Assembly: GCF_947501385.1 (NCBI RefSeq)
Contig: NZ_CANMVP010000001.1
Location: 350,764-414,763 of the forward strand
Length of the DNA stretch: 64,000 nucleotides
DNA from: an uncultured Polaribacter sp.
GTDB lineage: Bacteria; Bacteroidota; Bacteroidia; Flavobacteriales; Flavobacteriaceae
Direction of reading: 5' to 3'
The notes beneath the pieces were generated by a model that did no database searches, was not told the DNA's origin, and saw nothing but the letters and a program-made list of their open reading frames with translations. Position 1 is the first letter of the stretch; each line of letters starts with the position of its first letter. The position numbers and the translations under genes were made by a program. Positions 37,895-46,986 of the stretch are shown here, in pieces.

Positions 37895-40330
37895 ATGAAA
37901 AAACTACTACTATCTTTAGTAATAATTGCTCTTATTACTCCATTAAAGTTCAATGCACAAACCAGAAGGATTAAAAAAAAGAAGCAAAATAAAACCTCAG
38001 CACAAACGGTTCCCCAACCCAAAAAAAGTAAAATTCCAAAGTACTCAGATTTTGTAAAAAAAGATACAAAAACAGATGAAGGTTTGTTTAAAGTGCATGA
38101 AAACAAAGATCAGTTTATCTATGAAATTCCAAAATCTTATTTAGGAAAAGAAATGCTATTGGTTACCAGAATTAAAGATATTCCTGCAGATTTAGGGGGT
38201 GGCTATGTAAACGCGGGTTCTAAAATAAATACACAAGTAATTGTTTGGGAACATTATAAGAACAAGGTTCTTTTAAAAGTAAAATCATACAATGCCATTG
38301 CAAACGACTCCTTACCTATTTATAAATCTGTAAGAGCAAACAACTTAGAACCCATTATTTATGCTTTTGATGTAAAATCTCAAAATGCAGACTCTACTGC
38401 TGTGTTAATAGATGTTACAAAATTCTTTTCCACAGATATCAAAGCAATTACGGGTTTGCCTGCGTATTTTAGAAAAACGTATAAAGTAAAAAGACTAGAT
38501 CCTTCTAGAAGTTTTATCAATACGATAAAAAGTTACCCAAAAAACATAGAAGTTGTGCAAGACTTTACATTTGATGCAGATGAGCCACCAAGTAATAGAA
38601 GTACAAATACCATTACCATGCGCATCAATCAATCTATGATCTTATTGCCAGAAAACCCGATGATGCCAAGAATGTATGACAAAAGAGTCGGTTATTTTTC
38701 TATAGGAAACGTAGATTATAATTCTGAAGCTTTAAAAGCAGATAGCAAAAGATATATTAGACGATGGCGACTAGAACCAAAAGATGAAGCTGCGTATAAC
38801 CGTGGTGAACTAGTGGAGCCTAAAAAACCAATTATTTATTATTTAGATCCTGCAACTCCAGAGAAGTTGAGAAAATACATCAAACAAGGGGTAGATGATT
38901 GGCAAAAAGTTTTTGAAACGGCTGGTTTTAAAAACGCAATTATGGCAAAAATGCCACCAACTGTAGCAGAAGATCCAGAATTTAGCATGGAAGATGTTCG
39001 GTATTCTTCCATTAGATATGTAGCGAGTACCACGAGAAATGCAACAGGACCCAGTGTTTCTGATCCAAGATCTGGAGAGATTTTAGAAAGCGATATTATT
39101 TGGTATCACAACCATTTACGTTCTTATAGAAACCGATATTTATTAGAAACGGGTGCTGCAAATCCATCAGCAAGAACATTAGACAAACCCGATGAAGAAA
39201 TTGGAGACATGATGCGAATGGTGATTGCTCATGAAGTTGGTCATGCCTTAGGTTTGCCTCATAACATGGCTGCTAGTTTTGCATATCCAACAGATTCTTT
39301 ACGTTCAGGTAGTTTTACCCAGAAAAACGGAATTGCAGCAACCATCATGGATTATGCTCGTTATAATTATGTGGCACAACCAGGTGATAAAAACATTCGT
39401 TTTATTAGACAATTAGGCCCTTATGATCATTATGCTATTCATTGGGGGTATCGGAAAATTCCAAATGCAAATACCCCAGAAAGTGAAGTTTTAACTTTAA
39501 ATAAATGGATTTTAGACAAAGCAGACAATCCTATTTATAGGTTTGGCGGACAACGTTTTGACCCTTCTGCACAAACAGAAGGTATTGGAAACGACCAAGT
39601 AAAATCGAGTACGTACGGAATTAAAAACTTAAAAATTGTTGCTAGAAATTTACCAAACTGGACTTCAAACCAAACCAATAATTACGAGGATTTAAGTGAA
39701 TTATATGGAGAATTATTAAGTGTTTGGAGCAGGTATGTGGGCCATGTTGCTGGCAATATTGGGGGTGTTTATGAATACAATAAAAAACCAGAACAAGCTG
39801 GTAATATTTACATGCCTGTATCAAAAGCAAAACAAAAAGCATCTTTAAATTGGTTGCAAAAGAATGTTTTTGAAACGCAGAAATGGTTGTTAGATAAAAA
39901 CATTCTGGCAAACATTAATGAAGCCGGGTATACTGAAATGATGGGCAATTATCAAAACAGATTTTTAAGGACAATTTTAAATGCCAACACCTTAAAAAGA
40001 ATGATTGACATGGAAGTAATTCAAGACAATAATTATGCTTTGGTTGATCTAATGGGCGATTTAAGAAAAGGCATTTTTTCAGAAACCAGTACCACCAAAA
40101 ATGTAGACATTTATAGAAGAAATCTACAAAAATCTTTTATCAGTAGAATGGAAACTTTAATGAAAGATCCCGCTGTAAAAAACACAGATATTTCTTCTGT
40201 TGTAAGAGGTGAATTAACAACCTTAAAATACCAATTAAATACCGCTAGTAAAAGAGCTGTAAATAAAATCACAAAGTACCATTACAAAGATGCCGTTGTG
40301 ATGATTGATGAGATTTTAGATCCGAAATAA
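37895..40330 (+). CDS. Large secreted zinc metalloprotease (DUF5117/DUF5118/DUF4953 type)
   Basis: About 811 residues from the ATG at 37895, chosen because it gives a standard signal peptide (MKKLLLSLVIIALITPLKFNAQ); an in-frame ATG at 37871 adds eight residues. After a Lys-rich linker, the N-terminal DUF5118/5117 part runs to about residue 400. Then comes the metzincin-type zinc motif HEVGHALGLPH (446-456), with three His and the catalytic Glu, followed by a Met-turn-like TIMDYARYNY. The C-terminal third is helical. Secreted or periplasmic protease of unknown substrate, common in Bacteroidota. Confidence 0.88.
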   Translation: MKKLLLSLVIIALITPLKFNAQTRRIKKKKQNKTSAQTVPQPKKSKIPKYSDFVKKDTKTDEGLFKVHENKDQFIYEIPKSYLGKEMLLVTRIKDIPADLGGGYVNAGSKINTQVIVWEHYKNKVLLKVKSYNAIANDSLPIYKSVRANNLEPIIYAFDVKSQNADSTAVLIDVTKFFSTDIKAITGLPAYFRKTYKVKRLDPSRSFINTIKSYPKNIEVVQDFTFDADEPPSNRSTNTITMRINQSMILLPENPMMPRMYDKRVGYFSIGNVDYNSEALKADSKRYIRRWRLEPKDEAAYNRGELVEPKKPIIYYLDPATPEKLRKYIKQGVDDWQKVFETAGFKNAIMAKMPPTVAEDPEFSMEDVRYSSIRYVASTTRNATGPSVSDPRSGEILESDIIWYHNHLRSYRNRYLLETGAANPSARTLDKPDEEIGDMMRMVIAHEVGHALGLPHNMAASFAYPTDSLRSGSFTQKNGIAATIMDYARYNYVAQPGDKNIRFIRQLGPYDHYAIHWGYRKIPNANTPESEVLTLNKWILDKADNPIYRFGGQRFDPSAQTEGIGNDQVKSSTYGIKNLKIVARNLPNWTSNQTNNYEDLSELYGELLSVWSRYVGHVAGNIGGVYEYNKKPEQAGNIYMPVSKAKQKASLNWLQKNVFETQKWLLDKNILANINEAGYTEMMGNYQNRFLRTILNANTLKRMIDMEVIQDNNYALVDLMGDLRKGIFSETSTTKNVDIYRRNLQKSFISRMETLMKDPAVKNTDISSVVRGELTTLKYQLNTASKRAVNKITKYHYKDAVVMIDEILDPK

Positions 40331-40412
40331 TTTAGTTACTAAAGTTTATTCGCTCGAGACTTAAGATAAAAAATTCAAGTAGTTTTAATAACGTAAAACA
40401 ATGCTTATAATT

Positions 40413-40726
40413 ATGTCCGTTCGAGACCCGAGAAAAAATTTTATCAAACGATTGGAATGACGTAATGTCTCCTCGAGCATTACTGAAATGAAAAGTCATT
40501 TTCATTGAGAGTACCTAGCGAAGCTATCGAGAACTATTAATCTACTTGAAATCAGATAATTATATAAACACGTCAATGGTAGCATTGCCGAGAAGCAAAA
40601 GGCATTTTGTGCCGAAGATACATAGCAAAACTAGCGAGAACTATATTCCTAGTGAGTTCTCGATTTGCTTCGCAAGCTACCTTCAATCAAAATACATTTT
40701 GATTTTGGCAATGCTCGAACGAACAT
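40413..40726. mobile_element. MITE-like element B
   Basis: 314 bp, non-coding, with terminal inverted repeats ATGTCCGTTCGAG (40413-40425) and CTCGAACGAACAT (40714-40726), 12 of 13 matching. Its left 65 bp repeat those of element A (34977-35042), and the CGTCAATGGTAG block (40573-40584 region) also occurs in A. It fills the 412-bp gap between two convergent genes, which holds nothing else I can identify. Confidence 0.72.
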
Positions 40727-40742
40727 TTTAAATTTTAAAATA

Positions 40743-42017
40743 TTAATTTTTATTCAAAACCTTAACTCCTATTGCGCACTCTAAGCAACGTTTAGGTGCG
40801 CAATAATTATTTTTAAGTTCTAACAAAGCCTGTGTGTCAAAAGCATTTTCTGAAAGCACACCAATTTTTGTAAATTTAGAAATAATATTGTTTTTTTCTG
40901 GTTTCATCTTTTTCAAAATCCCTAAAAAAGAAGCTTCATCTACTGCTCCTCTACTTTTTTGATATAAAAATTGCAACGGAATAATTGTATTGATAATTAA
41001 TAAGTCTACCAATGATTTGGTGAGTTTTTTAGGTGATGATTTTGAGATGGACTCAAAATTATAATGTGTTTTCCAATAGGGATGTATTTCAATAGAAAAC
41101 AATTCATAAAAATCTTTTAAATGATGTATTGCTATAACTTTAGAAAATAAATTCTGATGTTGATAAAACAAAGAAACCAACTGTGCAATTCTAATGGTTG
41201 GAAAATTATGAGGTCGCATTCTAAAAAATGAAAACTGCCCATTGGCAACGGACTGCAAATTATATTTATGCTTTAAATAAGTGTATGCTATTTTTAATTG
41301 TTGATAATATTCATCTTCAATTTCTTCCTCTAGAAAACCTGCTTGTCCAAATAACAAAGCCGCAAATTGATTTTCATCAAAGCGTATTTTTTTAATTGTA
41401 GCATAATCCACCGAATGTGCCAATTGTAAAAAAGCATCTCCGTTTACCTTCAAGCCAAAATTCTTCACTAACAATTGAAACAAAACAGCTTCAAAATTAT
41501 TATTTTCTTTTGCTAACATTGCCGTAATTTCTTTCGATTTTCTTTCCAATCGCTCAAAAAACAAGCGTTCTTTCCAATTTTCAACAGTAAAATCATCTAT
41601 GGTTGCGATGGAATTCTGACAAGGAATCCAACTTGTAGATGTAAAAAATAAACTTCTATAATTTTTTAACACACTGTTATCAACTATTTCTTTTAGCACC
41701 AAAGTTGGCAATGATTTGTTATTTTTCATAAAAATTGTAGCATCATGCTCCCAAACAACATGTAAAATAACAGCGTCGTAATTTGCATCAACTTCATGAT
41801 TGTGCAAATACCAATCTGAAGCTTTTATATGAATTTCAACATTGCCTACCCAAGTTTGATCTTCAATTTTCAACTGTGCATTTAAAAAGTCTGGCCCCGC
41901 ATTTTTATTATGCAAACCCGCTTTTAAAACCGTTAAATTTTCACTATCGGTGGTTTTTAGAGCTGTCTTAGAAAATAATTTATATTTCCATACATAATGT
42001 AGAAAATCTTCACGCAT
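40743..42017 (-). CDS. DUF2851 family protein
   Basis: 424 residues, soluble, no signal peptide. The N-terminal MREDFLHYVWKYKLFSKTAL and AGPDFLNAQLKIEDQTWVGNVEIHIKASDWYLHNHEVDANYDAVILHVVWEHD (in parts, residues 36-88) are the hallmark of DUF2851, a Bacteroidota/Chlorobi family; the GNVEIH and HVVWE motifs recall nuclease-like folds but activity is unproven. The C-terminal end has a cluster NNYCAPKRCLECAIG with three Cys. Divergent from the nitroreductase gene and convergent with the metalloprotease gene. Confidence 0.88.
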   Translation of the reverse strand: MREDFLHYVWKYKLFSKTALKTTDSENLTVLKAGLHNKNAGPDFLNAQLKIEDQTWVGNVEIHIKASDWYLHNHEVDANYDAVILHVVWEHDATIFMKNNKSLPTLVLKEIVDNSVLKNYRSLFFTSTSWIPCQNSIATIDDFTVENWKERLFFERLERKSKEITAMLAKENNNFEAVLFQLLVKNFGLKVNGDAFLQLAHSVDYATIKKIRFDENQFAALLFGQAGFLEEEIEDEYYQQLKIAYTYLKHKYNLQSVANGQFSFFRMRPHNFPTIRIAQLVSLFYQHQNLFSKVIAIHHLKDFYELFSIEIHPYWKTHYNFESISKSSPKKLTKSLVDLLIINTIIPLQFLYQKSRGAVDEASFLGILKKMKPEKNNIISKFTKIGVLSENAFDTQALLELKNNYCAPKRCLECAIGVKVLNKN

Positions 42018-42044
42018 ACTTTTTGTTTTAAAATTACAAAAAAA

Positions 42045-42060
42045 TTGATACTTCTATCAA
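42045..42060. promoter_or_regulatory. Small inverted repeat in a divergent promoter region
   Basis: TTGATACTTCTATCAA, a perfect 6-4-6 inverted repeat between the DUF2851 and nitroreductase starts. A possible operator, but short enough to be chance. Confidence 0.3.
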
Positions 42061-42091
42061 TTTATCTAATTAACATCAACTAAAAGTTCAA

Positions 42092-42110
42092 TAATTTTGG
42101 GGTATTTTTG
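42092..42110 (+). promoter_or_regulatory. -7 box(es) of the nitroreductase gene
   Basis: Two overlapping-spaced candidates, TAATTTTG (42092-42099) and TATTTTTG (42103-42110), 18-29 bp before the ATG, both fit TAnnTTTG. Confidence 0.5.
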
Positions 42111-42127
42111 CACTTCAAAATATAAAA

Positions 42128-42760
42128 ATGAACATCATAGATAATTTAAAATGGCGTTATGCTGTTAAAAAATTCGATTCAAATAAAGAACTTTCAGCAA
42201 ATCAATTAACACTGTTAAAAGAAGCCTTTAATTTAACCGCTACTTCTTACGGCTTACAACCCTTAAAATTAGTGGTTGTTAAAAATAAAAAAATTCAAGA
42301 ACAATTGGTTCCTTTTTCTTGGAATCAACCACAAGTTTTACAAGTTTCTCATCTTTTGGTCATTTGTGTACAAGAAAAATTTACGACTGAGGAAGTTCAG
42401 AATTACTTCAATTTAGTCCAAAAAATTAGAAATACCCCAAATGAAGTTCTCAATCCTTTTAAAGAATTTTTAACTGCAGAAATTGAAAAGAAAACACAAG
42501 AAGAATTGTTTGTTTGGAATACAAATCAAGCCTATATCGCCATGGGAAATCTACTTACTGTTTGTGCAAATTTAGAAATAGACTCTTGCCCAATGGAAGG
42601 TTTTAATCCAGAAAAATATGATGAGATTTTGAATTTAAAAGCGCACAATCTAAAATCGGTTTTGGTTTTACCTGTTGGTTTTAGAGCTAAAGATGATTAT
42701 ATGAAAGACTTGGCAAAGGTTAGAAAAGAAGTAGCAGAAACTGTTATTGAAATTTCGTAA
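42128..42760 (+). CDS. Nitroreductase-family NAD(P)H oxidoreductase
   Basis: FMN enzyme of 210 residues: MNIIDNLKWRYAVKKFDSNKELS (family start with the R-x-A-V-K-x-F motif that binds FMN phosphate), ATSYGLQPLKLVVV, and AMGNLLTVCANLEIDSCPMEGFNPEKYDE near residue 140. Close to NfsB-like dihydropteridine/nitro reductases; natural substrate unknown. Monocistronic, followed by a 171-bp inverted-repeat element. Confidence 0.88.
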   Translation: MNIIDNLKWRYAVKKFDSNKELSANQLTLLKEAFNLTATSYGLQPLKLVVVKNKKIQEQLVPFSWNQPQVLQVSHLLVICVQEKFTTEEVQNYFNLVQKIRNTPNEVLNPFKEFLTAEIEKKTQEELFVWNTNQAYIAMGNLLTVCANLEIDSCPMEGFNPEKYDEILNLKAHNLKSVLVLPVGFRAKDDYMKDLAKVRKEVAETVIEIS

Positions 42761-42771
42761 AGATTTTTGCA

Positions 42772-42942
42772 CTTCGACAAGCTCTTCCGAAATTTCGGAA
42801 AGGAAATTTTGAATTTTAACTGTATTTTTTAATCTTTTAATAGATAAACTAAAATTTCATTTACAAAATTAGTTTTTAGTTTAACAAAAACCCGTGAGTT
42901 CTACAGATGTCTGTCCCGAATGATCGGGAGAGCTTGTCGAAG
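42772..42942. repeat. Inverted-repeat element, 171 bp
   Basis: Perfect 14-base ends CTTCGACAAGCTCT (42772-42785) and AGAGCTTGTCGAAG (42929-42942). Beside each end is a small palindrome (TCCGAAATTTCGGA and CCCGAATGATCGGG). Lies in the 328-bp gap between nitroreductase and dipeptidase genes; the rest of that gap is AT-rich with the pepD promoter box. Confidence 0.65.
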
Positions 42943-43056
42943 ACTTTTTAATTATTTAATTTTCGCCAATTAAACACTAGTATAAACTCCTTTAAAACTG
43001 ACGGTAAATCGTCTTTTTTAGCGGAGTTTTAATTTTTAGAAACCACAATAAAGCAG

Positions 43057-43064
43057 TATTTTTG
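43057..43064 (+). promoter_or_regulatory. -7 box of the dipeptidase gene
   Basis: TATTTTTG, 24 bp before the ATG at 43089, fits TAnnTTTG. Confidence 0.45.
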
Positions 43065-43088
43065 ATTTTCGAAAAATAAATATAAAAA

Positions 43089-44549
43089 ATGAGTACAGCA
43101 GTAAGAAATTTAGCACCAAAAGAAGTATGGAATCTATTTGCAGATTTAAATGCTGTGCCGCGTCCTTCAAAAAAAGAAGAGCGTGTAATTCAATTTATGG
43201 TTAATTTTGGAAAACAACTACATTTAGAAACTTTTGTAGATAAGGTTGGGAATGTCATCATAAAAAAACCGGCTACAAAAGGTTTAGAAGATCGAAAATC
43301 GGTGGTTTTGCAAAGTCATTTAGACATGGTACATCAAAAAAATGGGGACACTAATTTCGATTTCGATACAGAAGGCATAAAAATGTTGGTGGATGGAGAC
43401 TGGGTAACTGCAGAGGGTACTACTTTAGGCGCAGATAATGGTTTGGGTGTTGCTTCCATAATGGCAGTGTTAGCTTCTACAGAAATTGAACACCCTAATT
43501 TAGAAGCTCTTTTTACTATTGATGAAGAAACGGGCATGACGGGTGCCATGGGTTTAGAAGGCGGTATTTTAAAAGGTGCTATTTTACTAAACTTAGATAC
43601 AGAAGAAGATGATGAAATTGGCATGGGGTGTGCTGGTGGCGTTGATGTAACTGCCACAAGAAGTTATAAAGAAGAAAATTCTCCAGAAAATACAACGGGG
43701 TATACTATTTCTGTAAAAGGATTGAATGGTGGGCATTCTGGAATGGACATCATTAAAGGTCTAGGAAATGCCAATAAAATCATGAATCGTTTATTGTTTG
43801 ACGGGTTTACCAACTTTGGTTTAAGAATTTCTGAAATAAATGGTGGTAGTTTGCGCAACGCAATTCCAAGAGAAAGTATTGCTTTGGTTACTGTTGACAC
43901 TATTTCTAAAGAAGCTTTTTTGTTTGAAACCAAGCTATTGATCAACACTATTAAAGAAGAGTTTGCAACATTAGAAAGTAATTTAACCATTGAGATTCAA
44001 GAAACTACTCTTCCAGAAAAGGTTCTAGATTTAGGCGTTCAAGAAGGACTTTTAAAATCTATATACGCTGCATTGAATGGTGTTTATAGAATGAGTCCAG
44101 ATATTACAGGTTTGGTAGAAACATCTAACAATATTGCTCGAGTTATAGTAAAAGATGGTGCTATTAAAATTGGTTGTTTAACACGTTCCTCTTCTGAAAC
44201 AAATAAAATAGATTTAGCAAACTCATTAAAATCTGCTTTTGAATTGGCTGGTTTTGATGTAGCCTTTTCTGGCGAATATCCTGGTTGGCAACCCAATATA
44301 AACTCAGAAATTTTAGCTGTTGTTGCTAACTTATACGAAGATTTACATGGCGAAAAAGCAAAGGTTGCAGCTTGTCATGCGGGTTTAGAATGCGGAATTT
44401 TAGGTCAGAATTATCCTGAAATGGATATGGTTTCTTTTGGACCAACTATTCGAGGTGCACATGCTCCTGATGAACGTGCAAGCATTTCATCAACCCAAAA
44501 ATTCTGGAAATTTCTAATTGAAATTTTAAAGAATATTCCAAAAAAGTAA
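43089..44549 (+). CDS. pepD: Aminoacyl-histidine dipeptidase (PepD type, M20)
   Basis: Cytoplasmic zinc dipeptidase of 486 residues that splits Xaa-His dipeptides such as carnosine. Metal and catalytic residues are visible: His77 and Asp79 (QSHLDMVHQ), Asp116 (LGADNGLG), Glu146-Glu147 (IDEETGMTGA), Asp170 (LNLDTEED), and a late His in GAHAPDERASI. The lid domain lies between about 190 and 390 (GGHSGMDI at its start). Own promoter and terminator. Confidence 0.93.
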   Translation: MSTAVRNLAPKEVWNLFADLNAVPRPSKKEERVIQFMVNFGKQLHLETFVDKVGNVIIKKPATKGLEDRKSVVLQSHLDMVHQKNGDTNFDFDTEGIKMLVDGDWVTAEGTTLGADNGLGVASIMAVLASTEIEHPNLEALFTIDEETGMTGAMGLEGGILKGAILLNLDTEEDDEIGMGCAGGVDVTATRSYKEENSPENTTGYTISVKGLNGGHSGMDIIKGLGNANKIMNRLLFDGFTNFGLRISEINGGSLRNAIPRESIALVTVDTISKEAFLFETKLLINTIKEEFATLESNLTIEIQETTLPEKVLDLGVQEGLLKSIYAALNGVYRMSPDITGLVETSNNIARVIVKDGAIKIGCLTRSSSETNKIDLANSLKSAFELAGFDVAFSGEYPGWQPNINSEILAVVANLYEDLHGEKAKVAACHAGLECGILGQNYPEMDMVSFGPTIRGAHAPDERASISSTQKFWKFLIEILKNIPKK

Positions 44550-44566
44550 TCGAAAACTATAAGCTG

Positions 44567-44592
44567 AAAACCGAAGAAAATCTTCGGTTTTT
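44567..44592 (+). terminator. Terminator of the dipeptidase gene
   Basis: Stem AAAACCGAAGA with TCTTCGGTTTT, AAA loop, T-rich end, 17 bp after the stop. Confidence 0.85.
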
Positions 44593-44743
44593 CAATGAGC
44601 TGCTTTGTGAAAAAAGAATCAAAATATATGTCTAAAAACCTAATAATAAGTGTTTTAAAACTTTATTCTTTTGTTAACATCTTTCATTTCTAAAAGTCAG
44701 AAAAATATGTAATTTTACATTTACAAAACATAGGATTATTTTA

Positions 44744-45508
44744 ATGGGCAAAATCATTGCAATAGCAAATCAAAAAGGTGGAGTTGGTAAAACTACAACT
44801 AGTATTAATTTAGCAGCTTCTCTAGGTGTTTTAGAAAAGAAAGTGTTGTTGATTGATGCAGATCCACAAGCAAATGCTTCTTCTGGTTTAGGAATTGATG
44901 TAGATGCTGTAGAACTTGGTACGTATCAAGTTTTAGAACATAGTATTTCTGCAAGAGAAGCTATTGTTAAAACAGATTCGCCAAACTTAGATATCATTCC
45001 TGCACACATAGATTTAGTGGCTATTGAAATTGAATTGGTAGACAAGCAGGAAAGAGAATATATGTTGAAAAAATCGTTAGTAGAAATTAAAGACGATTAT
45101 GATTATATTTTAATAGACTGCGCACCTTCATTAGGTTTAATCACCTTAAATTCTTTAGTTGCAGCAGATTCTGTAATCATTCCTATTCAATGTGAATATT
45201 TTGCTTTAGAAGGCTTAGGGAAATTATTAAATACTATTAAGAGCATTCAAAATATACATAATGCAGAATTAGATATAGAAGGGCTTTTATTAACCATGTT
45301 CGATTCTCGTCTGCGTCTTTCCAATCAAGTTGTAGATGAAGTTAGAAAACACTTTTCTAGTATGGTTTTTGATACAATTATTAGAAGAAATACCCGTTTA
45401 GGTGAAGCACCAAGTTATGGTGAAAGCATTATTGCTTATGACGCAACTAGTAAAGGCGCAGTAAATTACTTAAATTTAGCCCAAGAATTATTAAAAAAGA
45501 ATTCGTAA
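44744..45508 (+). CDS. parA: Chromosome partitioning ATPase ParA (Soj)
   Basis: 254 residues with the deviant Walker A KGGVGKTT (11-18), LIDADPQANAS, YILIDCAPSLG and the late IRRNTRLGEAPSYG motif. It binds DNA non-specifically and drives segregation of ParB-parS complexes. First gene of a run parA-parB-DUF5683-dapB, with gaps of 1 bp or less up to dapB. The 194-bp gap upstream has the pepD terminator but no clear TAnnTTTG box. Confidence 0.96.
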   Translation: MGKIIAIANQKGGVGKTTTSINLAASLGVLEKKVLLIDADPQANASSGLGIDVDAVELGTYQVLEHSISAREAIVKTDSPNLDIIPAHIDLVAIEIELVDKQEREYMLKKSLVEIKDDYDYILIDCAPSLGLITLNSLVAADSVIIPIQCEYFALEGLGKLLNTIKSIQNIHNAELDIEGLLLTMFDSRLRLSNQVVDEVRKHFSSMVFDTIIRRNTRLGEAPSYGESIIAYDATSKGAVNYLNLAQELLKKNS

Positions 45509-45509
45509 A

Positions 45510-46394
45510 ATGGCAAAAGCAACCAAAAAACAAGCTTTAGGAAGAGGATTGTCTGCTCTTTTAAAAGAATCTCCAAATATTACCTCTGTTTCAGATAAGA
45601 ACGCAGACAAGTTGGTAGGCAGTATCATAGAATTAGATTTAGATGCCATTGATGTGAACCCGTATCAACCCAGAACTTATTTTGATGAAGAAGCTTTAAG
45701 AGAACTAGCAAGTTCTATTAGAGAATTGGGTGTAATACAGCCAATTACAGTTCGAAAATTGGAAGGCAATAAATTTCAATTGGTTTCTGGAGAAAGACGT
45801 TTTAGAGCTTCAAAATTAATTGGAAACAAAACAGTACCCGCCTATATAAGAATTGCAAACGATCAAGAAATGCTAGAAATGGCATTGGTTGAAAATATTC
45901 AGCGTAAAAATTTAGATCCTATAGAAGTAGCACTTTCTTACCAACGTTTAATTGATGAAATTCAACTAACACAAGAAGAATTGAGTACAAGAGTTGGTAA
46001 AAAACGTTCTACAGTAACCAATTATTTACGTCTGCTAAAATTAGACCCTATTTTACAAACAGGAATGAGAGACGGTTTTATTTCTATGGGACATGGACGT
46101 GCCATGATTAATGTAGACAATACAGAAGACCAACTTGCGATTTACGAGAAAATTTTACGTGAAAAATTGTCTGTTAGGCAAACCGAAGATTTAGTAAAAA
46201 GTCTAAAAACAGGGGCAATCGCTAAACCCAAGAAAAAAGCAATACCCCCATTTGTAAAGGATAGTTTAAAAGATATGAGCGAATATTTTGGGCATAAAAT
46301 AGACGTGACTGTAAGTACTAATGGTAAAGGTAAAATATCTATTCCTTTTCATTCAGAAGAAGATTTTAATCGAATAAAAAATTTATTAAAATAA
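45510..46394 (+). CDS. parB: Chromosome partitioning protein ParB (Spo0J)
   Basis: 294 residues: KKQALGRGLSALL start, the CTPase/ParB core with NPYQPRTYFDEEAL, GVIQPITVRKL, LVSGERRFRASKLIG (GERRFRA motif) and ALVENIQRKNLDPIEVA, then a helix-turn-helix (LSTRVGKKRSTVTNYLRLLKL) and a C-terminal dimerisation tail. Starts 1 bp after parA. I found no 16-bp parS palindrome in the window. Confidence 0.96.
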   Translation: MAKATKKQALGRGLSALLKESPNITSVSDKNADKLVGSIIELDLDAIDVNPYQPRTYFDEEALRELASSIRELGVIQPITVRKLEGNKFQLVSGERRFRASKLIGNKTVPAYIRIANDQEMLEMALVENIQRKNLDPIEVALSYQRLIDEIQLTQEELSTRVGKKRSTVTNYLRLLKLDPILQTGMRDGFISMGHGRAMINVDNTEDQLAIYEKILREKLSVRQTEDLVKSLKTGAIAKPKKKAIPPFVKDSLKDMSEYFGHKIDVTVSTNGKGKISIPFHSEEDFNRIKNLLK

Positions 46395-46985
46395 GTGTTT
46401 TTAAAAAAGAACATAGTATTCTTTTCAATCTTGTTTTTCTCTTTTCATCTTTTTAGTCAAAAAGATTCTACAAATGTAAAAGGTTTAAAGGTTGAAGGAG
46501 ATGTATTTGTGCAAGAAGGAGTTTACAAACCTTTGGCACCAGCAAGAGCCGCTTTTTATTCAGCAATTTTTCCAGGAATGGGACAAGTTTACAACAAAAA
46601 ATACTGGAAAGCACCGATTGTTTGGGGAGCATTGGCAATACCCACTTACTTTTATTTAGAAAATAATAGTGAATATAAACGTTTTAGAACTGCCTATAAA
46701 CTTCGTAAAACGGGTTTTCAGGATGAATTTACAGATGATCTTGGCACCGTTTCGGTTTCTTTAGAAACTTTGGAAAGAGCCCAAAAGCAATTGAGGGAAA
46801 ATAGAGATTTGTCTTTATTAAGTGGTGTTATCCTATATGTTTTACAAATAGTAGAAGCAAGTGTAAATGCACATTTATTGCAGTTTAATACAGATGATAA
46901 TTTAACTTTTAGACCTACTTTTGTGCAAGATCCAATATTATTTGACGCACCAAAAGTTGGCTTCACACTAAAATACACATTCTAG
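46395..46985 (+). CDS. DUF5683 membrane protein
   Basis: 196 residues from a GTG start that directly follows the parB stop. N-terminal signal-like helix (NIVFFSILFFSFHLFSQ), then APARAAFYSAIFPGMGQVYNKKYWKAPIVWGALAIPTYFYLENN (seen in parts around residue 50-95), a hydrophobic pair of segments typical of DUF5683, and a final beta-like stretch. Bacteroidota-specific, function unknown, always close to parB/dapB in my recollection. Confidence 0.85.
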   Translation: MFLKKNIVFFSILFFSFHLFSQKDSTNVKGLKVEGDVFVQEGVYKPLAPARAAFYSAIFPGMGQVYNKKYWKAPIVWGALAIPTYFYLENNSEYKRFRTAYKLRKTGFQDEFTDDLGTVSVSLETLERAQKQLRENRDLSLLSGVILYVLQIVEASVNAHLLQFNTDDNLTFRPTFVQDPILFDAPKVGFTLKYTF

Positions 46986-46986
46986 A

